Assembly (NCBI GenBank): GCA_017609625.1 | Contig: JAFCDN010000012.1 | Location: 1 to 38,480, forward strand | From: Candidatus Iainarchaeum sp. | Lineage (GTDB): Archaea > Iainarchaeota > Iainarchaeia > Iainarchaeales > 1-14-0-10-31-34 | Direction: 5' to 3' | DNA: 38,480 bases | Shown here: positions 30,663 through 38,480 of the stretch, one piece after another | Numbering within the stretch: the stretch's first letter is position 1 | How the letters are laid out: each line of letters starts with the position of its first letter | Translations under genes and position numbers: made by a program | Notes under the pieces: model-generated | Seen by the model: only the letters and a program-made list of their open reading frames with translations | What the model was told of the DNA's origin: nothing | The model's database searches: none

Positions 30663-31133
30663 ATGCACAGAATAGAAGTTTTTTTTGAAGAAGCAAAAAA
30701 CGACGCTGAATCTTTTTCAGTGAAAAAAGACATTTTATCTGAACTTGAAATCCAGACAGATTCAGTTAAAGTGATTAAATGCTATTACTTAAATGCTGAA
30801 CTGAATTTAGAAGAAACAGAAAACCTGGCAAAAAACCTTTTTGCTGATCTGATTGTACAGAATTATTCAATTGACTCTGAAACAAAAACTAAAGCAGACT
30901 GGAAAATAGAAGTAAAACTGCATACAGGAGTAACAGACAATGAAGGAAACACTGCAATGCTTGGCGCAAAAGATTTATTGAAAAGAAACTTTACAGAAAA
31001 CGAAGAAATCAGAACATCAAAAAAATATTTTTTAAAAGGAAATTTAGACGAAGAAAAAATAAAAAGAATCTGCAAAGAGCTTTTGGCAAATGAAGTGGTC
31101 GAATCATTTGAATACAAAAAACTCAGTGATTAA
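30663..31133 (+). CDS. purS: Fused double PurS (FGAM synthetase small subunit)
   Basis: PurS bridges the PurL and PurQ subunits of FGAM synthetase. Normal PurS has about 80 residues and acts as a dimer; this protein has 156 and reads as two PurS-like halves: HRIEVFFEEAKNDAES...LNLEETENLAKNLFADLIVQ (about 1-70) and WKIEVKLHTGVTDNEGNTAMLGAKDLL...GNLDEEKIKRICKELLANEVVESFEY (about 80-152). This resembles the N-terminal domain of single-chain large PurL. AGGAGA precedes the ATG; the stop abuts the purL ATG (TAAATG). Confidence 0.85.
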   Translation: MHRIEVFFEEAKNDAESFSVKKDILSELEIQTDSVKVIKCYYLNAELNLEETENLAKNLFADLIVQNYSIDSETKTKADWKIEVKLHTGVTDNEGNTAMLGAKDLLKRNFTENEEIRTSKKYFLKGNLDEEKIKRICKELLANEVVESFEYKKLSD

Positions 31134-33539
31134 ATGAAAGAAGAAATTGAAATAAAAAATCTTGAAGAAAAAGAGCTGAAAGAGTTAAGCTCGAAAATGC
31201 TTCTTTCATTGAACACAGAAGAAATGAAAACAGTTCAAGACTATTTTAAAGAAAAAAACATTAATCCTTCACAGGCAGAGCTGGAAACTATTGCACAAAC
31301 ATGGAGCGAACACTGCAAACACAAAATATTCAATTCAGGTTTTAACTACAAAGAAATTTCTCTTGATGGAAAAGAAAAAGAAACAAACATTGAAAATCTT
31401 TTTAGAGAAACAATCAAATCTGCCACAAATAAATTAATGCAAGAAAAAAAATGGCTTGTATCAGTTTTTTCTGACAATGCAGGAATAATTTCTTTTAATG
31501 AGAATTTTGATGTTGCGTTTAAAGTTGAAACCCACAATCATCCTTCAGCTTTAGACCCTTATGGCGGGGCAAACACAGGAATAGGAGGAGTAATCAGAGA
31601 CATTTTAGGAGCAGGTTTAGGCGCAAAGCCAATAGCAAACACTGATGTATTCTGTTTTGGCCCGTATGAACTAAAAAAAGAAAAACTTCCTTCTGGTTTA
31701 TTGCATCCAAAAAGAATCTTTAAAGGAGTAAGAGCAGGAGTAAGAGACTATGGAAACAGAATGGGCATTCCCACAATAAACGGCGCAATATTATTTGATG
31801 AAAGATATATTGGAAATCCTTTAGTGTACTGCGGAACAGTTGGATTGATTCCAAAAGACATGCACAAAAAAGAAGCAAAAAAAAGTGATAAAATAATTGC
31901 AATTGGCGGAAGAACCGGAAGAGACGGAATCCATGGCGCAACTTTTTCTTCAATTGAATTAGACGAAGAAACCTCTGCAACAGCCGTTCAGATTGGAAAT
32001 CCAATAGAAGAAAAAAAAGTAATGGATGTTTTACTGCAGGCAAGAGACAAAAAACTTTATTCCTGCATTACAGACTGCGGTGCAGGCGGATTCAGCTCTG
32101 CAATAGGAGAAATGGCAGAAGAAACCGGAGCAATAGTTCACTTAGAAAGAGCCCCGCTCAAATATAAAGGATTAAAGCCCTGGGAAATCTGGATTAGCGA
32201 AGCGCAAGAAAGAATGATTTTGGCTGTTCCAAAAGAAAACAAAAACGAATTTTTAGAGTTATGCGAAAAAGAAGATGTTGAAGCAGTAGTTTTAGGGGAA
32301 TTTACTGATTCAAAAAAACTTGAAGTGTTTTTTGGAGAAGAAAAAATAATTGACTTGGAAATGCAGTTTTTGCATAAAGAAGTTCCAAAAAGAATCCTTG
32401 AAGCAGAATGGAAAGAAAAAAAATTAACAGAAGAATTTGAAGAGCCAAAAGATTTCAATAAAACTTTAATGCAATTGCTTGCAATGCCAAACATTGCTTC
32501 AAAAGAAACAACCATAAGGCAATACGACCACGAAGTTCAGGGCGGTTCAATTATCAAGCCTTTGATGGGAAAAGAAAATGATTCTCCAAGTGATGCTTCA
32601 ATAATAAAGCCTTTGTTTGACTCAAAAGAAGGAGTCGGGGTTTCAAATGGAATAAATCCATTGTATGGAGATATTGATCCTTACTGGATGGCTGCATCTG
32701 CAATAGATGAGGCAATAAGAAACTTGATTTGTGTTGGAGCGCAAATGCACCATATTGCTTTACTGGATAATTTCTGCTGGGGTGCGCCGACAAAAGAAAA
32801 ATTAGCTGAATTAGTGAGAGCAGCAATCTCCTGCAGAGAAACAGCAATTGCTTTTGGAACTCCGTTTATTTCAGGAAAAGATTCTTTTTATAATGAATTC
32901 AAAATAGAAGGAAAAACAATTTCAATTCCTTCTACTTTGCTTATTTCAGGGCTTGGAGTAATGCCTGATGCTGAAAAAAGAATTTCAATGGATTTAAAAG
33001 AAAAAGAAAACCTGATTTATTTGATTGGAGCAACAAAAAACGAATTAGGCGCAAGCCATTTTTTAAAACTGCAGGAAAAACTTGGAAAAAATGTGCCTGA
33101 AGTTGATGCAATAGAGGCAAGAAAAGCTTATGAAAAACTTTCAGAGCTTTCTTTAGTCGGAGAAAAAAACTCTGAAAGAGTAATTCGTTCAATGCATGAC
33201 TGTTCTGAAGGGGGTTTGGCAGTAGCAATAGCAGAAACTGCTTTTGGAGGAATGCTTGGAGCAGAGATTGATTTAAGAAAAGTGTTTTTTGAAGGAAACG
33301 AAAAAGAAAAAACAGATTCAGTGCTTTTGTTTTCTGAAAGTAATTCAAGAGTCCTTGCAGAAGTGCCGTTTAAATTCAAGGATGAATTTGAATCAAAAAT
33401 GCAGGGCGCAGTTTTTTCTGAAATAGGGTTTGTTTCAGGAAACGAAAATTTGAAAGTAATTGACCTTAAAGGAGAAACAATAATCAATTCAAATTTAAAG
33501 GAATTAAAGGAAAACTGGAAAAAAACTTTGAAGTGGTAA
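31134..33539 (+). CDS. purL: Phosphoribosylformylglycinamidine synthase, PurL subunit
   Basis: PurL is the ATP-dependent synthetase part of FGAM synthetase, which turns FGAR into FGAM with ammonia from PurQ. The 801 residues include the active-site TWSEHCKHK, FKVETHNHPSALDPYGGANTGIGGVIRD, GRTGRDGIHGATFSS, CGAGGFSSAIGEMAEE, and in the second half YDHEVQGGSIIKPL, SGKDSFYNE and HDCSEGGLAVAIAET. It sits between purS and purQ, forming the three-subunit type found in archaea and Gram-positive bacteria. Confidence 0.97.
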   Translation: MKEEIEIKNLEEKELKELSSKMLLSLNTEEMKTVQDYFKEKNINPSQAELETIAQTWSEHCKHKIFNSGFNYKEISLDGKEKETNIENLFRETIKSATNKLMQEKKWLVSVFSDNAGIISFNENFDVAFKVETHNHPSALDPYGGANTGIGGVIRDILGAGLGAKPIANTDVFCFGPYELKKEKLPSGLLHPKRIFKGVRAGVRDYGNRMGIPTINGAILFDERYIGNPLVYCGTVGLIPKDMHKKEAKKSDKIIAIGGRTGRDGIHGATFSSIELDEETSATAVQIGNPIEEKKVMDVLLQARDKKLYSCITDCGAGGFSSAIGEMAEETGAIVHLERAPLKYKGLKPWEIWISEAQERMILAVPKENKNEFLELCEKEDVEAVVLGEFTDSKKLEVFFGEEKIIDLEMQFLHKEVPKRILEAEWKEKKLTEEFEEPKDFNKTLMQLLAMPNIASKETTIRQYDHEVQGGSIIKPLMGKENDSPSDASIIKPLFDSKEGVGVSNGINPLYGDIDPYWMAASAIDEAIRNLICVGAQMHHIALLDNFCWGAPTKEKLAELVRAAISCRETAIAFGTPFISGKDSFYNEFKIEGKTISIPSTLLISGLGVMPDAEKRISMDLKEKENLIYLIGATKNELGASHFLKLQEKLGKNVPEVDAIEARKAYEKLSELSLVGEKNSERVIRSMHDCSEGGLAVAIAETAFGGMLGAEIDLRKVFFEGNEKEKTDSVLLFSESNSRVLAEVPFKFKDEFESKMQGAVFSEIGFVSGNENLKVIDLKGETIINSNLKELKENWKKTLKW

Positions 33540-33542
33540 AAA

Positions 33543-34295
33543 ATGAAACCTAAAGTGATTGTTTTAAGAACTGCAGGAACAAACTGTGAATATGAAACAA
33601 TTAATGTTTTAGAACAGGTTGGAGCAGAAGTAAAGCTTGCGCATATTAATTCTTTGCTTAGAAAAGAAGTTTTATTGAAAGACTTTCATGCTTTAGTTAT
33701 TCCTGGAGGCTTTGCTGACGGAGATTATATTGCTGCAGGAAAAATTCTTGCAAATAGACTGGCTTTTAATTTAAAAGAAGAAATCAATGAATTCATTGAA
33801 GAAAAAAAATTGATTTTAGGAATCTGCAACGGCTTTCAGGTTTTAGTTAAAGCAGGTTTGCTTCCTCGTATTGAAAATTCATCAGAGCAAACTCTTTCTT
33901 TAATCTGGAATAACTCTGGACACTTTCAGGATCAATGGGTCAGGATTAGAAATATTGGAGCAGAACATTGTGTCTGGACTAAAGGTATTGAATCAATTTA
34001 TTGCCCGATAAACCATGCAGAAGGAAAACTGGTTGCAACAGAACAGGCGCTGGTAAAGTTATATGAAAAAAATCTGATTGCATTTAAATATGATGAAAAT
34101 CCAAATGGTTCAGTTGATTCTATTGCAGGAATCTGTGATGAAACCGGAAGGATTTTTGGTTTAATGCCTCATCCGGAAAAAAACACTTATTCTTTCTGCA
34201 ATCCGCAAAGCACCAGAACAGAATTGTCTTCAGAAGGAGAAGGCGTGCAGCTTTTTAGAAACGGAATTGAATACATCAAAGCAACCTTTTTTTGA
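33543..34295 (+). CDS. purQ: Phosphoribosylformylglycinamidine synthase, PurQ glutaminase subunit
   Basis: PurQ releases ammonia from glutamine for PurL. The 250-residue class I glutaminase has IVLRTAGTNCEYET, VIPGGFADGDYIAAG, the nucleophile Cys in LGICNGFQVL, INHAEGKLV and the His-Glu pair in LMPHPEKNT. Its last codons (Ala-Thr-Phe-Phe) and TGA stop lie inside a hairpin of the composite repeat element at 34286-34302, so the element forms the C-terminus or was inserted across it. Confidence 0.96.
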   Translation: MKPKVIVLRTAGTNCEYETINVLEQVGAEVKLAHINSLLRKEVLLKDFHALVIPGGFADGDYIAAGKILANRLAFNLKEEINEFIEEKKLILGICNGFQVLVKAGLLPRIENSSEQTLSLIWNNSGHFQDQWVRIRNIGAEHCVWTKGIESIYCPINHAEGKLVATEQALVKLYEKNLIAFKYDENPNGSVDSIAGICDETGRIFGLMPHPEKNTYSFCNPQSTRTELSSEGEGVQLFRNGIEYIKATFF

Positions 34296-34337
34296 AAAAA
34301 AGCCTTGACCAAAAAAGGTTTTTGCTAAAGCAAAAAC
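34286..34337. repeat. Composite hairpin element across the purQ stop
   Basis: CTTTTTTT/AAAAAAAG (34286-34302), linker CCTTGACCAAAAAAG, then GTTTTTGC-TAAA-GCAAAAAC (34318-34337). The order and linker match the copies near tRNA-Pro. It may also end the purQ transcript. Confidence 0.65.
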
Positions 34338-34374
34338 TATTAAAAAAATAAAGAAATAAAATTATTGAGAATAA

Positions 34375-35010
34375 ATGAAAAACATTAATTTAATTTTAAA
34401 GTTGCTGAAAAAAGAAATCGGTTTTCATACACCTGTTGTAGGATTTAATTCCCCTTTTAAGGTTTTGATTTCAACTGTTTTGAGCCAGCGCACTAGAGAC
34501 GAAAACACTGCAAAAGCTTCTGCAATGCTTTTCAAAAAATTGGATTCTTCAAAAAAACTTTCTCGTGCGAAAATAAAAGGAATTGAAAAACTGATTAAGC
34601 CTGCAGGGTTTTATAAAGTAAAAGCCAGAAGAATAAAAGAGATTGCTTTAGAGATTGAAGAAAGGTTTAAAGGAAAAGTTCCAAACAATTTGGAAGAACT
34701 TGTTTCTTTAAAGGGAGTCGGAAGAAAAACCGCTAACTGTGTTTTGGTTTATTCTTTTAAGATTCCTGCTATTCCTGTTGATGTTCATGTGCACAGAATC
34801 TCAAACAGAATCGGCTTGGTTAAAACAAAAACTCCGGAAGAAACTGAAACAGAATTAATGAAACTGATTCCAAAAAACAAATGGATTGAATTAAATGACT
34901 TAATGGTCAAGTTTGGCCAGAGAAAATGCTTTCCAAGGAATCCAAAATGCGAAATCTGTTCTCTGAATAAGGTTTGCGTGTTTGGAATAAAAAAACTCAA
35001 ACAAAAATAG
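34375..35010 (+). CDS. nth: Endonuclease III-type DNA glycosylase
   Basis: Nth excises oxidised pyrimidines and nicks abasic sites. The 211-residue protein has VLISTVLSQRTRDENTAKAS, the helix-hairpin-helix LVSLKGVGRKTANCVL with the catalytic Lys, PVDVHVHRISNRIGLV with the catalytic Asp, and the iron-sulphur cluster cysteines at about 185, 192, 195 and 201 (C-x6-C-x2-C-x5-C). It lies after purQ and the composite repeat, on the same strand, and is likely transcribed separately or by read-through. Confidence 0.96.
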   Translation: MKNINLILKLLKKEIGFHTPVVGFNSPFKVLISTVLSQRTRDENTAKASAMLFKKLDSSKKLSRAKIKGIEKLIKPAGFYKVKARRIKEIALEIEERFKGKVPNNLEELVSLKGVGRKTANCVLVYSFKIPAIPVDVHVHRISNRIGLVKTKTPEETETELMKLIPKNKWIELNDLMVKFGQRKCFPRNPKCEICSLNKVCVFGIKKLKQK

Positions 35011-35017
35011 GTTGTGT

Positions 35018-35680
35018 TTATCCTTTTCTGCCTTTTTGTTTGCTTCTTCTAGGTCGGGAAGGAGAGAAACGATGCCTTACAATTCTTTTATGGCTAGTAT
35101 CTTCCCGCGGTGCTACAAGATTTCCTTTTAATCCCATTCTTTTATAATCCCAAAAATAGTACTTTTCCTTAAGAATTTTTTCCCTAAAATCACTTGCTTT
35201 ATAACTTAAGTTTTTTATTGCCAAAGAATCAAATGATTCATGAACCTTTTTATCATATTTTTGCTCAAGCTGGACTAACATTCTTCTCAATTCCGGAAGC
35301 TTTTCCTGAAAATAAAATAAGAACTGAAAATCTTGATCCTGTTTGTACCTTTTAAAAATGTGTTTGGTTTCTTCATAATGCTTTTCTAATGCATTGAGCT
35401 CTAAAAAAATTTTTTGAAAAATAGTCTCTCTGGAATCACTTGTCCATACTTTTTTTTTAGTTTCTAAGTTTTCTATGTCAGATAGGCCCTTTGACATCAG
35501 CACCAGCCTTGCTCCAACTCCAAAACCATAAACCTCTCTCAAAGCCTCTCTTTTTGCTTCAAAATATTTTCTTTTTCTTGCAGCTATTTTTGCAAGCCTT
35601 CTTTTAGGTTTTGCAGAGCTGACTTTATGCCTTTTCTTTTTCGACAAAACCTTTCCAAGCTTTTTTCTCTTCAAAGGCAT
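35018..35680 (-). CDS. Basic protein of unknown function
   Basis: I start this at the ATG at 35680 (MPLKRKKLGKVLSKKKRH, 220 residues), because a TATA box TTAAAATATT (35701-35710) lies 26 bases upstream; an in-frame codon at 35725 would be inside the preceding gene. Both ends are highly basic (RFSPSRPRRSKQKGRKG at the C-terminus), and the middle is helical with many aromatics. It may bind nucleic acid. I do not recognise a family. It follows the DUF4130/radical SAM pair but seems to have its own promoter. Confidence 0.65.
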   Translation of the reverse strand: MPLKRKKLGKVLSKKKRHKVSSAKPKRRLAKIAARKRKYFEAKREALREVYGFGVGARLVLMSKGLSDIENLETKKKVWTSDSRETIFQKIFLELNALEKHYEETKHIFKRYKQDQDFQFLFYFQEKLPELRRMLVQLEQKYDKKVHESFDSLAIKNLSYKASDFREKILKEKYYFWDYKRMGLKGNLVAPREDTSHKRIVRHRFSPSRPRRSKQKGRKG

Positions 35681-35700
35681 AGCAAAGTAAAGTGTAAAGG

Positions 35701-35710
35701 AATATTTTAA
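35701..35710 (-). promoter_or_regulatory. TATA box of the basic protein gene at 35018-35680
   Basis: TTAAAATATT on the minus strand is centred 26 bases before the ATG at 35680 and sets that start. Confidence 0.5.
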
Positions 35711-35718
35711 GGTTTGCT

Positions 35719-36333
35719 TCAGCAAAATTCAGCCAGAATTTGTTTTGGGATTCCGCGCTCGATTTTTTGGGCTTCGCGCAGGCCAAAGTTTTTCCAGTAT
35801 TTTTTTGGCATCATGCGTAAAGCATAATTTTTGTTTCTTCTGGCTTCAATGTTTTGGGAATCATAAAAAACTCCAAAAAGCTTTTCTAATTCTTTATCTG
35901 AAACTGAATCAGAGATAGAATTATAGAAGTCAGAAAATTTTTCTGCAGCATGCACTTTAATTCTTTTTCCTTCAGAAACAAAAGCTTTCCCTGAATTCTC
36001 ATCTATAATAATGATTTTTTTCTGCGGAAAACGCCTTACAAAGTGTTCTGCAATGTTTTTTGCAACAGGAAAATCAAAAAACGCTTTTCCGATTAAAATT
36101 TCTTTGAACTGCTTTAGTTTTATGAATGATTCTGCTTTGTGGATATACATTCCAACCTGAGAAGAAAAAGAACAAAGCCTTCTTGCTTCCTCTGAAAGAT
36201 TGCTTAAAACAAAATCCAATCCAAAGTTTTTTTCCTGCAACAATACTCTTTGAATTATTCTTTCCTTGCTTCTGTCTGGATGCAGTTTTGCAAGGGAAAG
36301 TCTTTTGTTAAATTCTATTTCTTTTGAATTCAT
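35719..36333 (-). CDS. DUF4130-type DNA metabolism protein (partner of radical SAM)
   Basis: This 204-residue protein resembles the DUF4130 / TIGR03915 family: RLCSFSSQVGMYIHKAESFIKLKQF, FDFPVAKNIAEHFVRRFPQKKIIIID, KIKVHAAEKF-like strand, and RNKNYALRMMPKKYWKNF near the end. In bacteria the domain is often fused to a uracil-DNA glycosylase domain and always neighbours a radical SAM protein; both are thought to act in DNA or nucleic-acid repair or modification. GGTGA precedes the ATG. The radical SAM gene ends eight bases upstream. Confidence 0.8.
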   Translation of the reverse strand: MNSKEIEFNKRLSLAKLHPDRSKERIIQRVLLQEKNFGLDFVLSNLSEEARRLCSFSSQVGMYIHKAESFIKLKQFKEILIGKAFFDFPVAKNIAEHFVRRFPQKKIIIIDENSGKAFVSEGKRIKVHAAEKFSDFYNSISDSVSDKELEKLFGVFYDSQNIEARRNKNYALRMMPKKYWKNFGLREAQKIERGIPKQILAEFC

Positions 36334-36341
36334 TTTATCAC

Positions 36342-37487
36342 CTACGAAAATTCTAAAAGAGTTTTTTGAACTCTTCCGTTTAATTCAATAAAAGGTAAAA
36401 CCTTTTTGAGCGAGACGCCTAAATTTTTTAATTCAGATTCTTTAGAAAACTTAAAGCCTGTTTCCTGCATTTGGCTTATTCTTTTTGCACAGGTCGGCCC
36501 GATTCCAGGAGTTCTTATTAGCTCAGAAAAAGATGCTTCATTTAAATCCAAAGGAAACAAATCTGACTCTAAAGCCATTGCAAATTTTGGGTCAATGCTT
36601 AAATTCAGGTTTCCATTTTCATTAAAAACAAACTCGTCTTTTTTTATTCCATATAATCTCATCATAAAATCCAGTCTATACAAAAAATTTTCTCTGCGCA
36701 AAGGAACTTTTTGTTTTCCTTCAAAAGGAGTTCCCTGAATTGGAGTAAAAGCAGAAAAATATCCTCTCTTTAAATCCATTTCATCATAAAGCTTGTCTGT
36801 TCGAGAAACAATTTCCCTGTCAGTTTCTTCTGCAGGGCCAACCACTAATTGAGTTGTATGCCCTGAAGGCAGATTATTTTTCTTTGCTTTTTCTTTAATC
36901 CAGCGCATTCTCTTTAAAACATCAGTCTTGTATTCTTTTGTGCTTGTTAATTCATTCATCCTGCTTTTGTTTGGAGCTTCAACATTAATTGAAACCCTTG
37001 AAGCAATGGCAGTTGCAACATCAATCTTGTCTTTTGAAACTCCAGGAAGAATTTTTAAGTGAATATAACCATGAAATTTTTCTTTGAAACGCAGATGCTC
37101 TACTGTTTCAAGCATTCTTTCCATTTGAATTTCTTCATCTCTTCCGATTCCAGAACTCAGAAACAATCCTTCAACATAGTTTGCCTGATACAAGTGCATA
37201 AAAGTTTTTGAAAGCTCTTCTTTAGAGAATTCTGTTCTTTGTACTCTTGCAGTACAGTTATTGCTGCAATAAAAACAATCATTAACGCATTTATTGCTCA
37301 ATAAAACTTTGAAAAGTGAAACGCACTGCCCTGATGGAAGATAAGAATGGCAGATTCCTCCTGAAGCAAGGTTTCCAATTCTGTCATTTGGCAAAACCAT
37401 TTTTTTCTTTGGACTGCAGGAAGTGCTTGCACAAATATCGTATTTTCCTGCTGAACTCAAAACCTTAATCTTTTCAGTTATATTCAT
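36342..37487 (-). CDS. Radical SAM protein, putative DNA modification/repair (TIGR03916-like)
   Basis: This 381-residue protein carries the radical SAM cluster CVNDCFYC (Cys67, Cys71, Cys74, C-x3-C-x2-C), extra N-terminal cysteines (DICASTSCS), and a C-terminal helix-hairpin-helix LIRTPGIGPTCAKRISQ that suggests DNA binding. The family is named as linked to UDG-like DUF4130 proteins, and that partner follows directly. Substrate and reaction are unknown. A TTTAAA box at 37511-37516 lies 26 bases upstream of the ATG. Confidence 0.9.
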   Translation of the reverse strand: MNITEKIKVLSSAGKYDICASTSCSPKKKMVLPNDRIGNLASGGICHSYLPSGQCVSLFKVLLSNKCVNDCFYCSNNCTARVQRTEFSKEELSKTFMHLYQANYVEGLFLSSGIGRDEEIQMERMLETVEHLRFKEKFHGYIHLKILPGVSKDKIDVATAIASRVSINVEAPNKSRMNELTSTKEYKTDVLKRMRWIKEKAKKNNLPSGHTTQLVVGPAEETDREIVSRTDKLYDEMDLKRGYFSAFTPIQGTPFEGKQKVPLRRENFLYRLDFMMRLYGIKKDEFVFNENGNLNLSIDPKFAMALESDLFPLDLNEASFSELIRTPGIGPTCAKRISQMQETGFKFSKESELKNLGVSLKKVLPFIELNGRVQKTLLEFS

Positions 37488-37510
37488 AGAAAAAAGAAAT
37501 GTTTTTTGTT

Positions 37511-37516
37511 TTTAAA
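37511..37516 (-). promoter_or_regulatory. TATA box of the radical SAM gene
   Basis: TTTAAA lies 24-29 bases before the ATG at 37487, at the centre of a small inverted repeat TTTTGTTT-TT-AAACAAAA. Confidence 0.45.
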
Positions 37517-37579
37517 CAAAACCAAACCAGACTGCCGGTGAAACAAACTCATTAAAACATTTCAGAACAATTTTTTGTT

Positions 37580-37849
37580 ATGGAAAGAATTGAATTCAAG
37601 GTTTTTGGAAGAGTACAGGGAGTAAACTTTAGATTTTCTGTTGCAGAGGCTTCAAGAAACTTTAAAATAAAAGGTTTTGTGCAGAATCTGCTGACAGGAG
37701 AAGTTCTGGTTGTAGCAGAAGGAGAAAAAACAGAACTTGAAAACTTTTTAGAAACAGTGAAAAACTTTTCTTTTACTGAAATAAAAAAAGTAGAAGTGCA
37801 GTGGAAAAAGTTTCAGAATGAATTTACAGAGTTTGGAATCAAATACTAA
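37580..37849 (+). CDS. Acylphosphatase
   Basis: This 89-residue protein matches the small ferredoxin-like acylphosphatase family, which hydrolyses acyl phosphates such as acetyl phosphate or carbamoyl phosphate. The phosphate loop is FGRVQGVNFRFS with the catalytic Arg18, and the catalytic Asn36 is in GFVQNLLTGEV. ATTAAAACAT about 25 bases upstream is a likely TATA box and no ribosome binding site is seen, so it should be leaderless. Its stop overlaps that of the convergent gene by three bases. Confidence 0.94.
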   Translation: MERIEFKVFGRVQGVNFRFSVAEASRNFKIKGFVQNLLTGEVLVVAEGEKTELENFLETVKNFSFTEIKKVEVQWKKFQNEFTEFGIKY

Positions 37850-38313
37850 TCGTTTTTGATGTAGATTGAAGCCCGTTTAGTAAAAGTTTCTCCGCCGGAA
37901 ACAAATTCTATTTCTATTTCATAGTTTCCTGAAGGAATTCCTTCAAACAAAGGCCTTACATTGAAATCATATTTTCTTGTTTCTCCTTTACCTAAAACAG
38001 GAATTGAAACTTCTTCAGGAAAAACAGAAATTGAATCTTTATCAACAGGAGTAACTGTAATCAATGAATCAACTGCATCTTCTTCTAAAATATTCACTAC
38101 AACAATTTTCATCAGCAAAGACTGTCTTTCACTTAAATCAAAAGAAGGTTTTTCAAAAGAAACCATTAAAGGATCTGGCTTAAATAAAGAAGAAAAAGAA
38201 ACAACTAGAAACGCAATTACTAACACAGCTATAACTGCCAGTAAAGGAAACTTCCATTTAGCATAGCTGAAAGAAAACTTTGGCAGTGATTTTGATCCAT
38301 CGTAAATGCTCAT
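37846..38313 (-). CDS. Membrane-anchored beta-sandwich protein, function unknown
   Basis: This 155-residue protein has a short cytoplasmic front, one membrane segment at about residues 25-48 (FPLLAVIAVLVIAFLVVSF), then an extracellular part that reads like an Ig-like/NEW3-type beta sandwich (SERQSLLMKIVVVNIL, VSIPVLGKGETRKYDFNVRP, IPSGNYEIEIEFVSGGE). Such domains usually bind carbohydrate or other surface partners. The specific role is not known. Confidence 0.7.
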   Translation of the reverse strand: MSIYDGSKSLPKFSFSYAKWKFPLLAVIAVLVIAFLVVSFSSLFKPDPLMVSFEKPSFDLSERQSLLMKIVVVNILEEDAVDSLITVTPVDKDSISVFPEEVSIPVLGKGETRKYDFNVRPLFEGIPSGNYEIEIEFVSGGETFTKRASIYIKND

Positions 38314-38348
38314 GCACTTAAAATAAGGCTCTTGAGATTTAAAAAGAT

Positions 38349-38480
38349 TTACTTGAGCGTAAAAAGCAGGTCGTCGCCTTTTCCATCAAAAATTCCAGCG
38401 CGAACGCCTGCATCAAGCCAGGCATGAGCATAAGATAAAGCAGCCAAAGCATTAAGCAAGTCTTTTTTTTCAGAAAAATG
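38349..38480 (-). CDS. DUF357 family protein (partial, N-terminus outside window)
   Basis: The last 43 codons are visible, ending in LKSPDDLLFTLK-like sequence: KKDLLNALAALSYAHAWLDA, then GVRAGIFDGKGDDLLFTLK and TAA. The SYAHAWLDAGVRxGxF pattern is typical of DUF357, an archaeal helical domain (COG1849) of unknown function. The gene extends beyond the right edge. Confidence 0.8.
   Translation of the reverse strand, partial: HFSEKKDLLNALAALSYAHAWLDAGVRAGIFDGKGDDLLFTLK

Overview
The window is AT-rich, roughly one third GC, and densely coded on both strands. It looks like the chromosome of a small archaeon, most likely of the DPANN type (Diapherotrites, Woesearchaeota or relatives); the lineage is inferred, not proven. 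The archaeal signs are a NucS mismatch endonuclease, a DUF357 protein, a tRNA without an encoded CCA, separate PurS/PurL/PurQ, TATA boxes about 26 bases upstream of start codons that have no ribosome binding site (leaderless genes), and GGTGA-type ribosome binding sites on other genes.

Layout: 1-1432 is an ABC-2 exporter (permease runs off the window). 1501-4283 is an overlapping set of two glycosyltransferases, a Trm112-like zinc protein and a YjbQ protein. 4284-5975 is CTP synthase. 5976-6595 is gene-poor; it holds tRNA-Pro(CGG) inside a dense cluster of small hairpins. 6596-9271 has PRPP synthetase, a small unknown and enolase. 9280-12994 has a Lys-rich protein, three tiny genes, PurD and NucS. 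13037-15424 has an M24 peptidase and a DHH phosphoesterase. 15432-17369 is a CheC-like / degenerate RecA-fold / coiled-coil operon. 17458-18607 has 5-formyl-THF cyclo-ligase and a VapBC pair. 18705-23105 is a glyA-folD-purN-purH operon. 23177-24052 is an accessory patch with a tandem repeat and a gene remnant. 24080-27864 is a split MetE / MTHFR-like / membrane protein operon. 27968-29898 has a YggS protein and FolC. 29955-35010 is tmk-purS-purL-purQ-nth. 35018-37487 is a radical SAM + DUF4130 pair with an unknown basic protein. 37580-38480 has acylphosphatase, a membrane-anchored protein and a DUF357 fragment.

Functionally the window is dominated by de novo purine synthesis (PurD, PurN, PurH, PurS, PurL, PurQ, PRPP synthetase) and tetrahydrofolate one-carbon metabolism (GlyA, FolD, FolC, cyclo-ligase, MTHFR-like, MetE). 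The use of 10-formyl-THF-dependent PurN and PurH is a bacterial-style solution that many archaea lack.

The main candidate for something undescribed is a family of short hairpin elements with conserved loops and changing but complementary stems. They occur in two GC-rich intergenic clusters, next to the tRNA, upstream of eno and purD, and across the purQ stop codon. A related 34-base palindromic element lies inside two protein-coding genes, which resembles in concept the Rickettsia palindromic elements.
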